Shown here piece by piece: positions 33,528 to 46,325 of a stretch of 64,000 nucleotides of DNA. Every line of letters starts with the position of its first letter. Positions within the stretch are counted from its first letter, which is position 1. The position numbers and the translations under genes are program-made. Under the pieces are notes generated by a model. It did no database searches, was not told the DNA's origin, and worked only from the letters and a program-made list of their open reading frames with translations. Source of the stretch: Typha latifolia (taxonomy: Eukaryota > Streptophyta > Magnoliopsida > Poales > Typhaceae); NCBI GenBank assembly GCA_019914945.1, contig CM034106.1:12462501-12526500 (forward strand), written 5' to 3'.

Positions 33528-36500
33528 TCAAACCACAGCAACTTTGGGTTGTTCATTGGAAATCCACTTGGTCCATGTCCTGGTTCTTTTCTTCCTCAGT
33601 CTATCAGCAATAGCAAAAGCCAATTCCAGGGATTGTGAAGCATTAAGCCTTGGATCACAGTGGGTGTGGTACCGAGAGCTCAAATCGTCAAATGTGACCG
33701 CTTTTGATCCACCAATACACTCAGTAACATTCTGCCCGGTCATCTCTAAATGAACACCTCCTGGATGGCTTCCCTCTTGCTCATGAACATCAAAGAAAGC
33801 CCTCAGCTCAGACTGCACAAGAAACATGTGTTACGATAGGAAGTCTTAAGAATAGAAGAATACATCCCAAAAGAGTGCTTATTTTGGTCATGTCAAGTTC
33901 ATTCTTACTCTGATTGCGTCGAATGCCCTCGTCTTTAAACCGCAAGGAGCATTCATGGTGTTCCCATGCATTGGGTCGCTTACCCAAGTAACTAGAAGTC
34001 CAGCTTGGCGCACTGCCCTAATTAAATGGGGAAGCTTCACACGCATGTTCTCAGCTCCCATTCTGGTAATTAGTGTCAACCTTCCTGGTCTGTTGTGAGG
34101 GTTTAAAATCTCACATAATTTCACAAGCTCTGCTGGATCAAGTTTATCACTCACCTATGTAGAATTTACGGACATCTCAGAAAGGCCCGTAAGGCAATAA
34201 TAGAAGATATGCGACATGAAAATGAATATAAGCTAACAAGCGATAGCAAAATAACTTTGAGCATTGATTCAAATCTGCAATTAGCAGTAAAAAGAACTGA
34301 TGGAGACATGAGCTATCCATGTCCAAGGAGCATGCATAGGACAAACTGAAATGTGTATGAAAATTCAGAAAGCTCCTAATATATTTCATGTTGCAAAAGG
34401 GTTCAGCTCCAATAAACTGTTTCAATATTTCTACCTATTTGTCTGGTAAATGTGATCATGTTCCTGTCATCGCATAACTACCACAGTATAGCAGTTTGAG
34501 AGGTTTCAAGATCATAATAAACGATCATATAATCCACAGAAACACATAATTAAGGGAGCTAGTTCATGATATATAGTTCACCTTTACTCCCAGTGGGTTG
34601 GCTACTCCACGTAGAAATTCAATGTGAGCACCGTCCAGTTGTCGAGTCCTCTCACCAACCCAGAGCATGTGAGCTGAACAATCATAACACCGGCCTGATG
34701 TTGAGTCCTCCCTTGTCAATGACTGCTCATATGGCAGGTGAAGGCACTCGTGAGATGTCCAAAATTCAGTTGTGGTCATTATTGGATGGTCAGCAGTCAA
34801 ACCAGCTGCCACCATAAATCCAATAGCTTCATCAACCCTCTGTGCAAGTTCCATATATCTGTTCAAAAGCATCCATTCAAGATCTTAAAGCTCTTGTGTA
34901 GTTGTCATTTAGAAAATGTGTAAAAACATAAGCCAGTCTTGTGCCAATCTCTAGGTTTCGTCAGATAATAATGTTAATGCAGCCTGATTATTTTATTCTC
35001 AAAAGGCAACCCTATGAGCACTATGACACTGTCGTCCATAACATCTATAAAGCTCGCCATTGTTTTGAATCTGTCTCGCACTTCAACAACTAGAAGATTA
35101 AAAAGCACTAAAAACAAAAATAACAGAATGGCAAAGAGGGCCAAGCACCTGTCTCCTTGTTCACTGTGCTCTACAAAGTCAAGGTTCCACTGTGTGACTC
35201 TCTGAATTGATGCATAACCCCCAGTAGCAAATGCTCTAAGAAGATTCAAGGTGCCTGCTGATTGGCTATAGGCTCTAAGAAGCCTATCTGGATCTGGATC
35301 TCGAGCTTTCTCATCAAAAACATCGCTATTTATGTTATCACCCTGATATGATGGAAGTGTCACACCATCTTTGGTCTCCAAAGAACTGGATCTAGGTTTC
35401 GCGAACTGGCCAGCCATCCTTCCAACCTAGTGCACACAATTGTACATGAAGTAAGAAAAGTCTACGCTTTTAAATTTAAATTGAGAAGATGAAAATTGCA
35501 AGTGAGGTGAGAAATGAACAGAAGCATGTGAACAAGATATAGCCAATTAAGATGATACCAGCTTGACAAGAGGCAATTGATGATGTGAACCAGAACCACC
35601 AAGCCTTCCAATAACCGGTACACGCTAAGTAGAAAAAAAATCTATCTACATTAAACGATATATGTTCATGTAGTCATACTCTGTATTCCTATACAACACC
35701 GCCAAGCTATATCTTTTCAATCTTCTCATAACTTATCTTGTAAATAGGTAAAATATAACCTTTACATATATGTAGTGATTATCTTGTTGCATTTGACATC
35801 ATTTCATTTATAATCTGTTCTGCTATATACAGTATAAAATCAGGGAAGCCAAATGAGGAAGCATGTTTCACTATCTTTCTTATATTCCCTTTTTCGTAAT
35901 TTCTTTCGATTATGCAGTCTTAATTAAGTGTATTACTTCGCTAATCTTCATTGCAAAAATCTCTAAAAGTCCAAAACGGAGTTAATTTGAAAATTTCCAG
36001 GATGATGATATACCAGACATACCTCAAAAAGAAGAAAAACAAGATAAACATCTAAAAGACCTCCAAAATATATTCAAGTAGCAATCATGTCTAACAAGGC
36101 AACTAAATGGTAAATCCAGAAAAATCAGATCAATTACAAACCTAGAAACAATTCCTAATCTTTCTCCCTGCTTTCACCATCATCCTTGCGTTATAAACAT
36201 GTTGGATTCTGGCAGAGAGGGCAGACGGGGTTCACCAACAGCCACTGCGCAAGGCAATGATGATGGAAATCGTGGGAAGAGCACATTCGTATCACTTTCT
36301 TACTAACTTCTAAATCCTCCAAACATATCACACTGCACACCTCTCGAAACCCACTCCCTTCTCCACATTTATACTCCAGGGTTTTAAAAAGATAGTAATG
36401 CAACTCCACAAGTTGATCCACATGACCCAAGGGTCTGTCTTCTGCTTACACCAATGGATTCGTATAAGTTCATCTTGCAAACAGTTCTGCATGCGAAGAA

Positions 36501-37373
36501 TAGTGATATCTATTATGAGAATGAGATTCCGATGCCTGAAAACTGCCATCGCTGAAATGAAATGGAGAAGTTGCTCCTTCCACGAACACATGATGCTCTC
36601 TCTGTCTTTGTTCTTTCTGATGCTGTTTTCTCTTCTGCGAGGGCGTTAAAGCAGATGGTTGTATTCAAATATTGATTACTGAACCCCATGAGGTTATCCA
36701 TGGAAAGGAAGATGATAAACTCAACAATCGTCAACTTCTTGACATCAGAGCACACACCTATATAGCGTATGAGTATACGATCTCCTTATTTTCCCTCGGT
36801 TCCGTAATCCGAACGAGATGAGAAGAAAAGTAGTTTCCTTTTCCTAATTCTAACAGATACCTAATCCGAATTGATGAGAGATGTGACCAAATAAAAGAGA
36901 TAAAAGAAATAAAGGAAGGGAAGAAAGAACCCGACCTTTATGATAGGCATCTGGCCACCAAAGGTAAGAACCACGCTCATCTGCAACAGAACCCTAAAGG
37001 TATCCCTTATGTTGTTAGCGTTGAACTCCTTGAAGCTCTCGGCGCAGTCTCCTCCCTGGAGCAAGAAGGCCCGTCCCATGGCCGCCTCCGCGAGCCTCTC
37101 CTCCAGCTTCCTCGCCTCTCCGGCGAACACAAGAGGAGGGTAGCCCTCCAATGTCCGGAGCACCGAGTCGAGCTCCTCCTGGTTCCGATAGGTCGGGATC
37201 TGGAGGACGGGCTTCGACTTCCAGCTATCTAAGGACCAATTCGAGGAAGGCGGCGACGTCATCGCCATGGAAGCCATGGGATTCCTGGGCAAAGGTAATC
37301 TTTTGGAGGAGGAAGAGGGGGAGGGGTTCCTACGGAGGGTGGTGGGGAAGAGGGAGGAGGAGACCGCCGCCAT
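33528..37373 (-). CDS. Phospho-2-dehydro-3-deoxyheptonate aldolase (class II DAHP synthase), chloroplast
   Basis: Five exons (37373-36936, 35426-35149, 34858-34582, 34154-33909, 33812-33528) give 507 aa, the usual length for the plant enzyme. It condenses phosphoenolpyruvate and erythrose 4-phosphate, the first step of the shikimate pathway to aromatic amino acids, in the plastid. Residues 1 to about 40 are Ser/Pro/Arg-rich like a transit peptide; the mature protein starts near [18 protein letters not shown]. Family landmarks are [10 protein letters not shown] (Cys110, metal ligand), [27 protein letters not shown] (ligand His), [12 protein letters not shown] (ligand Glu) and HCDPRLN (ligand Asp). 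It ends at EQPKVAVV. Intron 1 is about 1.5 kb and contains a degenerate RING-H2 sequence on the same strand. Plants usually have several such genes; the paralogue is not assigned. Confidence 0.96.
36191..36600 (-). pseudogene. RING-H2 finger gene remnant nested in DAHP synthase intron 1
   Basis: A - strand frame ending at 36191 encodes a C-terminal RING-H2 finger, [18 protein letters not shown] followed by [15 protein letters not shown] and CPLC. Its first cysteine pair is spaced C-x3-C instead of C-x2-C. The region just upstream (from about 36591; [24 protein letters not shown]) looks like the matching N-terminal part but lies in another frame. The break near 36432 resembles a one-base change, and the RING frame lacks its own ATG. 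This suggests a decayed E3 ubiquitin ligase gene, perhaps a retrocopy. An unrecognised intron, or a functional gene using another start, is possible. Confidence 0.65.
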
Positions 37374-37427
37374 TGCTGGATTGGGAATGGAGAAGTAGGG
37401 CTGAGATAATGGTGTTAGGGTTACGGT

Positions 37428-37436
37428 TTAGGGTTT
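37428..37436 (-). promoter_or_regulatory. Telo-box upstream of DAHP synthase
   Basis: AAACCCTAA in transcript sense lies about 55-63 bp upstream of the start codon. Telo-boxes are known near starts of plant translation and growth-related genes. A second AACCCTAA-like site lies just upstream in the plus numbering (about 37413-37422). Confidence 0.4.
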
Positions 37437-38690
37437 GTGGTGGTGGTGGTGGTCGAGGTCGAGGTCGACGAAGGCGGTGTAGCCGTTGCTTGGCGGAGAT
37501 ATGTATAACGGTTTTATGGTCTCTCGTGGCGGAGGTTTAGTTTAGGGTTGGGATTTTGATCAAATCTATGACGCGACACAATAGATTTTATAACATTGTG
37601 GCCCAACTAAATCCTAATTATAAATTAGACTCTTCTATTTAATATTATTTTTAATAATAATAAATATATTTTCTAATAATGGTTCTAAATTATTTACACT
37701 AATAGGTTTAGAAAGAGTGTCCAGTTGGCGATAACTACTTTTAGCGTCTCTAATGCTAGATCACAAAATCGACTCTAAAATAAGACTAACCCAAATTAAC
37801 CTACATATTAGGACAATGAGTAGAGGATTACATGTTAGAGCCTTAACTCGCCTTGACATTAATTTTGATCACACTTAGGCTTATTTCATATCGAACCTAA
37901 GAACGTATATAATATGACTAATCTTTATAGAAGTTTACAAACTATCTCGTAGTTATTTAGCAAAATAAAAAGAATGAATAAGGACAAGTTGCTTGGGATG
38001 GGAAGGATGGCGATTTCTTAGTTACACTAAAGCATATTTAAACCTATTTTAAATTAAAGCCTTAATTAAGCTTGACTTAGAATCTAGCTTCAATTGTTTA
38101 CATTTAGTATAATTAAATTAAAGATATGATTACATTAAAATTTATTTATTATTTAATATATAAACTATTAATAAATATAAATCGAGTCTTATAGCTCGAT
38201 CAAAGCGGTCTATGCTTAAATTTGGCTGGAAATTAAATTCGACCCTAATCTAATTGATCGAGCTTAACTCGTTTTAATTATGACTTGATTATTTGGACAG
38301 CCCAAGGTCGAGGTCAGCATATGAAAATTGACAGAATTAATAGATGTTTAACCTAACAAATTACAATTTTCCAATAGTTCATAAGAAAATCTGAATGTAG
38401 AATAAGTATCCCATAAAAGTAATAAAACTAAACTGGTAAGTATCTCAAACAAAAGATATATGCAAGCCTTGTATTGTAGAACTTAATCAAACAAAACCTT
38501 AAGCAATAAAACTTCAAACATAAGTCTATAAACTCAACTTAAGCATCTCAAACAAAAGTCTAATAATCTCAAAATCTACAAACTCAAATTAAAAAAAAAA
38601 AAAATCTACTAACTCGAATGTACAAACAAGTCTGCAAACTTAAATTTACAAACAAAGCTACTAAAATCAAAGTCTAATTATCTCTCAAGA
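37437..38690. other. Intergenic AT-rich region upstream of DAHP synthase
   Basis: Very AT-rich sequence with no supportable gene. It may include decayed transposable-element sequence adjoining the plant-mobile-domain remnant to the right. Confidence 0.4.
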
Positions 38691-38719
38691 TCATGGTGAA
38701 CAAAATTGAGGTGGCCTTC

Positions 38720-39660
38720 TTATCCTTGTTTGACCTCGTTGGCTTGGACTAGCTTGCGTTCGCTATGAAGCTGGGTCCTGTGTAGGATACTCAGAGGTGT
38801 CATCTCCGATTGTATGAGATGGGCCGACTTCATCTCTGCCTCTATCTCTGCTACCTCGACCCCGTCCTTTAATGGTAAAGCAGCTGTCCTCCACCTTAGT
38901 AATGCCAAGCATACCAGCTTGGGGATGAGAAGAGGTCGATGATCAATATATGATGCTTTCATAAATATGTCCCAAAGCCCCAACCTGAATATAGTTTAGT
39001 ACAATAGTAATAATAATGATAATAATACTAGCCAAATTAGTAATAGAATTAGTACAATAAACATACCGATGTATCTATAAAACCCTCTTGAGTGTGGAAT
39101 CGCATGAATTCTCTATCATTCAGTGGATAAATAATGCCCAATTACCATATCATATATGAATCATGATAATGCAGGGGTTGAATATATGGTTGACCTACAA
39201 CAATGTGGTCATGACATCTGTTCCAAAGGTCAATATATCTCGCATGTCTAGTCCAATTTATATGAGTCTACCATAATGTTCATAACTGTGTTGAGCATCA
39301 TTGATGTCAAAACAAATCAGTAATGATCGCGTTACCCGAATCTCTGGATCAGCAAAGACATATCATAGACAATTCCTCTGTATATTGTTGCCAAATCATT
39401 TGTAATCAACCAACAAAACTGTTAGAAAATATCAAATTAAAGTTGTGGTGAATACTTGAACTGCAAAAGTACATACATGAACATCTGATTGCTGATCCAA
39501 CTAATCCATATAAATGCGTAGCATAATAGGAGCCGAATTGTGATGATATCCATATGGTGGCCCCCACTCGCAATGAGTGGTAACAACTGATTTGCTGGAG
39601 CCAAAACTATAATTCAATCTGGTCTACCCACGTGCAAATGCTCCCATGCCCACAACTATT
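38720..39660 (-). pseudogene. Decayed plant-mobile-domain (MAIL/MAIN-like) element, - strand copy
   Basis: Fragments of the plant mobile (aminotransferase-like, PMD) domain are recognisable in order on the - strand, with stops and frame changes between them. They are LWAWEHLHVGRPD (about 39655-39617), LRIYMD-stop-LDQQSD (39530-39483), FADPEIRVTRSLLICFDI (about 39365-39310) and RYIDLWNRCHDHIVVGQP (39243-39190). An open frame at 38983-38720 (MGLWDIFMKASYIDHR...) may be the downstream end. PMD proteins occur both in the host MAIN/MAIL1 genes and in plant transposons; the decay and intergenic location suggest transposon origin. Confidence 0.6.
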
Positions 39661-39759
39661 TTTTAAACAATATATTTGATTAGTATATATATATTTTTTA
39701 AAAGTACACATAAAAGAAAATAAGGGAAAACAAAGAGGAATTGATAGATGGCTTGCCTA

Positions 39760-39905
39760 TGATAGTCTTGCTGATCCAGAGATTTGGAGGATGTGATTGC
39801 CACTTATTTGTTTTGACATCATAGAGTGGTAATTCTCTAACCAATTTATGCTGCAATTTGGCTTAATCGTGAGGGTCCCGAAGTAGTGCATAACTGATGA
39901 TGCTC
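39760..39905 (+). pseudogene. Second plant-mobile-domain fragment, inverted relative to the first
   Basis: The + strand reads SLADPEIWRM-stop-LPLICFDIIEW-stop and QFMLQFGL. This corresponds to FADPEIRVTRSLLICFDI of the - strand copy and to the following RQFG-type block of the family. It therefore duplicates one part of the neighbouring remnant in opposite orientation. It ends only about 50 bp from the XPF stop codon. Confidence 0.55.
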
Positions 39906-39949
39906 TATACAGTTTTGCCCAATGTGGTAGAGCCCATACAAATTGAAAA

Positions 39950-42900
39950 CTATTGCATTGTTGGACATTTTGCATCAAGAAACTCCTTGAGCATCTTAGC
40001 TGATTTTTGACCACCCATAAGTTCTGCTAGCTTCTCAACAGGAAGAAGGGCCAACTCAGCCAAGTTTTTGCATCCATCCATCAATGCTCTATAATTTGAA
40101 TCAGTCACCCCAGGGAGACGCCTCAAGAACTCAATTGCAGATGTATTGTAATTTTCAGCCCTGAAACACCATAAATCCATTACAACTTCCCAGCTTTCGT
40201 ATCTCCCTCTTATTCATCATGATAAAAGATAATTCTAAAAAATATTCAATAATAACAACATTTGATAGATACGGTAAAATGTAGAAACGAACACTCACTC
40301 TGCTATATCTAGAAGCAAAAGGAATGGCTTCAAAGTTCAAACATAAAATAGAAGAACTGTACCAAGAATGATAGCAGGGTAGTATAAGACACTTCAAAGT
40401 TATAGACTGTAATAAAGAAATAGGATGTGCACATATAAAGATAATGTCCCATGCCAAAGGAGCCTGAGCACCACTTAAAGAAAACCTTAGACCAATGAAA
40501 AGTCTGAGATAATGCTACTCACCAGAAAGACTTGTATATGCATCAATCTAAAGCCACAATAATCAATATACAAACATGTAAAACTTTTCATATTTCCCTA
40601 TAGTTTCTAGCTTTATCTTTTGTTAATTCTGCTAGAGAGTTGATTATTTTTGATAAGAGGAATGGAGCTTCCATTATAGACAGAAAAACGACAATAAGGT
40701 AAGGCTCAATAATTTTTTTTTTTATCTTTCAGTGTTCTACAAGTATCATCAAGAGTTAATTAAAACAATTGTTTGTCCTATTAATGTGAATTATTTCAAG
40801 ATAAATGCTCAAAAAGCATGAGCTATCCTATGCTCCTTACCTTACATCATTTTCCACAATACCATCTTCAGATGGCACGCCTACTCTCATTGCCTTGCTC
40901 TCATCAGGTTCATCCTGGTTTGCCTTGAGAGATGCAAATATATCTGCTGTTGCATGTACACTGCGAGACCAGACGAGACACAACCGAGGAAAATGAAGAA
41001 CAAGCAAAGAAAGCTTTGAAATTATGTTTGTCGGTGAAACATCGTCACCAATATCAGTTGCAGACTGCAAGAAACCATGACCAAGTTAGTACAGGAAGAA
41101 CATGTGGTATATCATTTGAGCTGGCTTAGTGGAGTGGATCGTCTAGACTGTAGAGTGCTATGCAACGCTGCAACCAGTGCATACTTTTCTCACTTACAAA
41201 AGATATTACCGTTAAAGAAATGTGACAGTTAGCCTTATGTTCATAAGGCCCTTGCCAAGTCAATCTTCAGTAGTCAGCACAAATTTAGTGTTTGCTGTTA
41301 GTCATTAGCTATACTAGGAAAGTAGGAAGATTAATAGTATTTGATATTCATATCCTTGGTAAGCATAAGAACATGAGTATTCTGGTATAGCAATATATAA
41401 GACTAAAAGTAATTTGTAGGCATTGGAAAAAGGTTTAGGCTTGTAGCTAATGTCCAAAATATCTGGCTTTAGAATCAAATATGTATGCAGAAATGTCTCA
41501 GAAGTCAGAACAGATGTGGAGGTTGGTACTTCAATATATGGTGTATATCCCTGAATGAGATTGCACAGAATATTGAAACACCGTGTTCAAATACGGAATG
41601 CAAAATACCTGAAAGGAAAAGCTCTTATCCTGTGAGAACTCTATCAGAAGTACAGGTATCCTATAGTAGCGGACCATTGTTTCGATCTGATGATAGAGAC
41701 GCCCTGAAGCAAAGCTCTGAAACAGGTCCCCAATACTTTTTCGTTCAACACAAATCAAAGGTGAAAGAACATAGTCCCCAACTTCCAGAGTAACAGGTAT
41801 CACTCTCATCCCTTTCTGGTGGAGAACATTAGGGAGACTACTCATGAACTCCCTCATGTCAACTATAACCTGCAAGCCAGTACAGTTGAAATGCCAACAA
41901 ATCAAATCAGCAAGTGTACCTTGAGATATCCTCTTCGAACTAGTAACCTTAGGTTGTTCAGAACTACCTGCATTTCTTTTTCCAATGGCTTTCTACCACC
42001 TGCCTTTCTAGTAATAGAATTTAGTGAGGTAACTGATTGTGGCCCATTGCTAGCATTTGGTCCAATGCATCGACCATTCTGAAATAAGTAATGAACAAAT
42101 ACAAGCTAAGCAATTTGATTTGAAATGGCATTTCAAGAATTAGACCCATGAAAGGTCATCAATTTATGGACAAGAGCTCTGCCAAAACCCAGAACCATGT
42201 CAAGATTGAGCCCAAAATCATAAGATTAAGGTAAATAGCAAGGTTACCGAAACGAGAATTAATTTGAGTGGAAAAATAAGACAAGATCATTACACTCTTG
42301 TTTGATTATAAGAACAATAATACTGAGCTTTCAGGATTGCAGAATGATGATACTAAAGTTCTTCCCCAAAATATGGGGAAAAATAGAACAGTTAGGTTCA
42401 ATGAGGAAGATCATTGTTATTATCCGCGAACAGAAAACAGTGGTTTGAAATATAAGGCCACATGACCATAGTGGTGATGACATGGATATTCAAATAGTCC
42501 AAAAGCTCTCTTCATGTGTCATATAATAGGGATCATTTAATGCATAAATCAACAGATACTATATATGTGCCAAATGCTTCACATCTAAGGACAATTATTG
42601 CTAGTTGCTATATTGTTATTATCACATTCACATCACATGGTTTATACTAAATATCATTAGCAAAAAACTGGAATTAGGTGTATGGAGAAAGTAGTTTAGC
42701 AAAAAGTAAAACCTGATCCACCGGTATCATCATTAGGGACTTCTGTCTGATCAAAGATTCAAAGGCACCATTCTCCCTACGTATGCTAGACTCAAATTTT
42801 TGCACTTCAGTAGAATCTTCATAAAAGAGAAAATAAACTTTCAACTTCTTTGAAGGGTTATTGGTCTTGTATATTTCAATTTCTCTGACAAATGTCACGT

Positions 42901-45900
42901 CTGGGTGATAAACGATAATAACAGATGGCTTCCACACATCGAGGATATGTTGGTCACTGTCTAGAGCATAAAATTGTACTGGAGGTAGTGGTTTAGGCTC
43001 CATGAGACCTTCAGTACCAGAATCGTGTGAAAACCCTTCAGGCACTCTATCAGTTTCACCCAAATGACCTTCCACATTTGAACTGGCCTTTTGAAGACCA
43101 TCATTTTCCACAGGTTTTTCACAATTGTTTCCAGGAACACTTTTACTTGTCATTGCTTTCCTTGATTTTCCTTTCCCTCTTCCCTTTCTACATCCTCTTT
43201 TGGGGAGGCTAGTTTTTGAATTATCCCCAACATCTAATTGCTCTTTAGCAGAACTGCTGATATCTGCCGCTGCAGCTAGTAGGGCATCATTCTCCAGTTT
43301 GCTAATGCTGCTAGGTTCTACATTCTCACTAGAGCCAGTTGCAACCATTCCCTCAAGTACACCAAATCCTTTAGGTTCCTGGGATTTTTTCTTCTTGTTC
43401 TTTCGTAAGCCATTCAATTCGACTTTACCAAGCAAATATTTCTCCCACTCTTCTTGCATGACCTACCAAAAACAGTAGCATTTTTACTTCAACATGCAGA
43501 AAATATAAACATTAGGATAACATATAAGATGCAGAACATGATTAGGATCCATAATGTAGTGTCTATATCCACAAATTGCGACAGACTCTTTTTTTTTATG
43601 AAAGCAGAGTGAATTTCAGCAAAGATGAATCATTACCCACTGTAATCCAAAAAAAATTTACACATAAAAGATTATACAGTTTTAATATGAACAAATAAAA
43701 GAGTAAAAACAAACAAGAAAAATAGGATAAATAGACAACTAAAACAACACGAAGGTTGTTAGCAATGACTGAATGCTGAATAAGTTGACACCTGAAGAAT
43801 AAAATGCTATGACTTACGAGATTATAGTCGTAAAGTAATACCTGGCGTGGGCCTTTCAAGATGCAATCTTCCAACTGCAAACATGAGCGCTCATCTTTAC
43901 AAGCTACCAGAATTATGTCACTATTATTGCCTTCATCTTTAACCGTAGGTTGACCAGTTAATTGACTTTCTTTTCTCTGTTCTTCTTCTATCTCTTCCAG
44001 CAACTCCTGCATAGTTATCATCTTTTTAAAATATTTGAAACTAAGATTGTACTTGCATCCTCAAATTGAATAATGAACAATTAAGTTACTTTAAAAAAAT
44101 AAATAAAGGTTATAGTATGCTATCAGAATGTAAGCATGCAATTATTGTAGATATATGCCATAGACTACACCGAGTACTACAATTTCAAAAAGGTGAATGA
44201 CTTCATTTATAAGCTGACAGTCCTAACAACAATGTTCTCAGAGGTGACTGCATCCTGTAGTATGCGGATGATCACTATTTCGATAAGGATTTAAAAGGAA
44301 GCTATCATTCCAGGGCCGGATGGTTTCATATGTAAAAGTCGAAGATTCTATAGCTAACTTCAGTATGCTAGGCCCAGTAGTTAAAACACTATAGTCTATG
44401 AGATATGCAGCTGTATATGAGCTTTTTTGTTAAGATAGAAGTATACAATGTATAAAGTTGAGTATCACATAAGATATGACTTAGCTTTGGTCCACTAAGA
44501 AGCAACTATAATTATAGTATTATACAATATTGTGTATATAGATAGTGAGCTCATGAGTATGGGTGTGGATGCATGCTGTGTATAAACTGCATACATAGCC
44601 TTAGCTCCATCTGAACAGATTGAATTCTTTGGAAGAGAACTGTAGATTTAGTGTCCATCTGAACGATAAACTAAATGAGCCATAGAGCTGAATAACATAG
44701 AACAGAGAGGTGGAACTCATTCACTCACACGCAACAATTTCCATTTGGGTGCTTCTTCCAAAACTTCCTCCAACACAATACCACCACTTGGGTCCGTTTT
44801 CTCACAATTAGCTTCATTTACCAGGACAAAGCAACATCCATAACAAAATATGTACAGAATTGTTAGACATAAGAAGGGTAAATCATTTATCTATTAGGAT
44901 CTCGATGTATTTTTATGCTCATTTTTGCATAATAATAGAAAAAGTTAAAGAGAAAAGAGAGTCTTCTGCAGTTACCAATTTCTTTTCCTTTCTTGTTGCG
45001 ATCCATCACCCTCCTCTTCTTATTTAGGGTGCTCTTACTATCTGCACTGACTTTTATACCATCTGCTCTCACTACCTGATAAACTCTCTTCTTTGCAAGC
45101 TCAAATATCTTATGGCTTGAATCAGCAAATATCCAAACTGACCGAACTCCTTCAGACACTCTCAATGTATCCAAGTACTTTAAGTATGTTACTGCATCAT
45201 ACCTAAATCACACCGAAAAAAAAGAAAAGGACTTCTTCAGAAATCACCAAAGAAAAAAGTACATCTTCAATTTATCACATCTGGCAAATCTTTTTTTTAT
45301 GCAGACATATACATATACTTCATCAGTTTTCTGCTTTATCTACGTGTTACTGCATCATACCTAAAACAACTAAAAAGATGATTAATTTCAGCAAATGCTA
45401 TCCTTTCCCAGCTTTTGAGAGGAGACGGGAGGGGGAAGGAAAAAAAAAACTACCTCACGAGATAATCCAGCAACTTCCTGAGAGTCTTGAGATCGCTGAC
45501 GAGCTGCTTGGTCTTCTTCCCAATAGTATGCCAGATTGGATCAAGTTGTCTCCTCACGATTTCATCGAAGGACTTGAACAACCCCTTCTCGACAGTGAGG
45601 TCCTCCACATCAACCTTATTCGTCCTCCTCAACTCCTTGAGGCATACATCCATGGCCTCGAGCACCGCCACCTGGATTCCCTTCATTGCGGGGCTCATCG
45701 AAACCCTAACATCGACAACCTCTGGCGGCTCCTTTTCAAGGTCAGCAGACACGAGAACGTGGAATCTCGGCCAGAGGTGGAGGCGACGGACAAAAAGGCA
45801 CTTCATAATGCGCTCCGCCTTCGCGAACCCGGAGACCATGGCGTGGGGGCGATCGGAGAAAGCAAAGATGGGGATCAACGGGGAGTTCGGTTGCGACCGG

Positions 45901-46325
45901 AGGAGGCGGGCGATGAAGGCCTCGGTGGAGGTGTCGGAGAGTCGGTGGGCATTGAAGATGAGGAGAGCAACGACTGCAGAGGGAGAACACCGCGAGGTGA
46001 GGAGATCGGCGACGAGGACGCGAGGGGTGAGGAAGAGGGCGGCGCCGGTGGAGTAAAGGGCGGCGCGTTGGTGGGAGGGGAGGTCGCCGGGGACGTCGAC
46101 GGGGTTGTGGTTAGGGTTTTGGAGGTGGAGGAGGGAGCGGGAGATGAGGGATTTCTGGGACTCAGAGGCGGAGAGGATGAGGAGGGAGCCGCGAGAGGGG
46201 TTGTGGAGGAGGACGATAAGGGAGGCAACGAGAGAGGAGAGGGGAAGGCCGGAGGAGAGGACGACGAGGCCGCCGTTGGCGTCGTCCATGAGGTCGGAGA
46301 TGATCTGCTCCTCGAACGGTAGCAT
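39950..46325 (-). CDS. XPF: DNA repair endonuclease XPF (UVH1/RAD1)
   Basis: Nine exons (46325-45454, 45202-44976, 44811-44729, 44006-43842, 43462-42713, 42078-41968, 41869-41609, 41064-40841, 40160-39950) give 967 aa, matching the plant family length. With ERCC1, XPF cuts 5' of lesions in nucleotide excision repair and acts in recombination and crosslink repair. Seen: an N-terminal degenerate SF2 helicase-like region starting MLPFEEQIISDLMDDANGGL; a lysine-rich linker (KNKKKKSQEPK; GCRKGRGKGKSRK); and the ERCC4 nuclease with VIVDMREF and the catalytic GDYVLSPLICVERKSIGDLF (about residues 767-786), in which Asp768, Glu778, Arg779 and Lys780 are intact. A C-terminal tandem helix-hairpin-helix follows (RRLPGVTDSNYRALM and MGGQKSAKMLKEFL). 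Start 46325 is chosen over 46451 because it matches the family N-terminus. The exon 3 acceptor is weak in pyrimidines. Confidence 0.96.

Noticed and set aside
45378..46322. A 314-codon + strand open frame opposite XPF exon 1
   Set aside because: It is a Gly/Glu/Arg-rich mirror of the GC-rich XPF first exon, which has clear conserved coding sense on the - strand.
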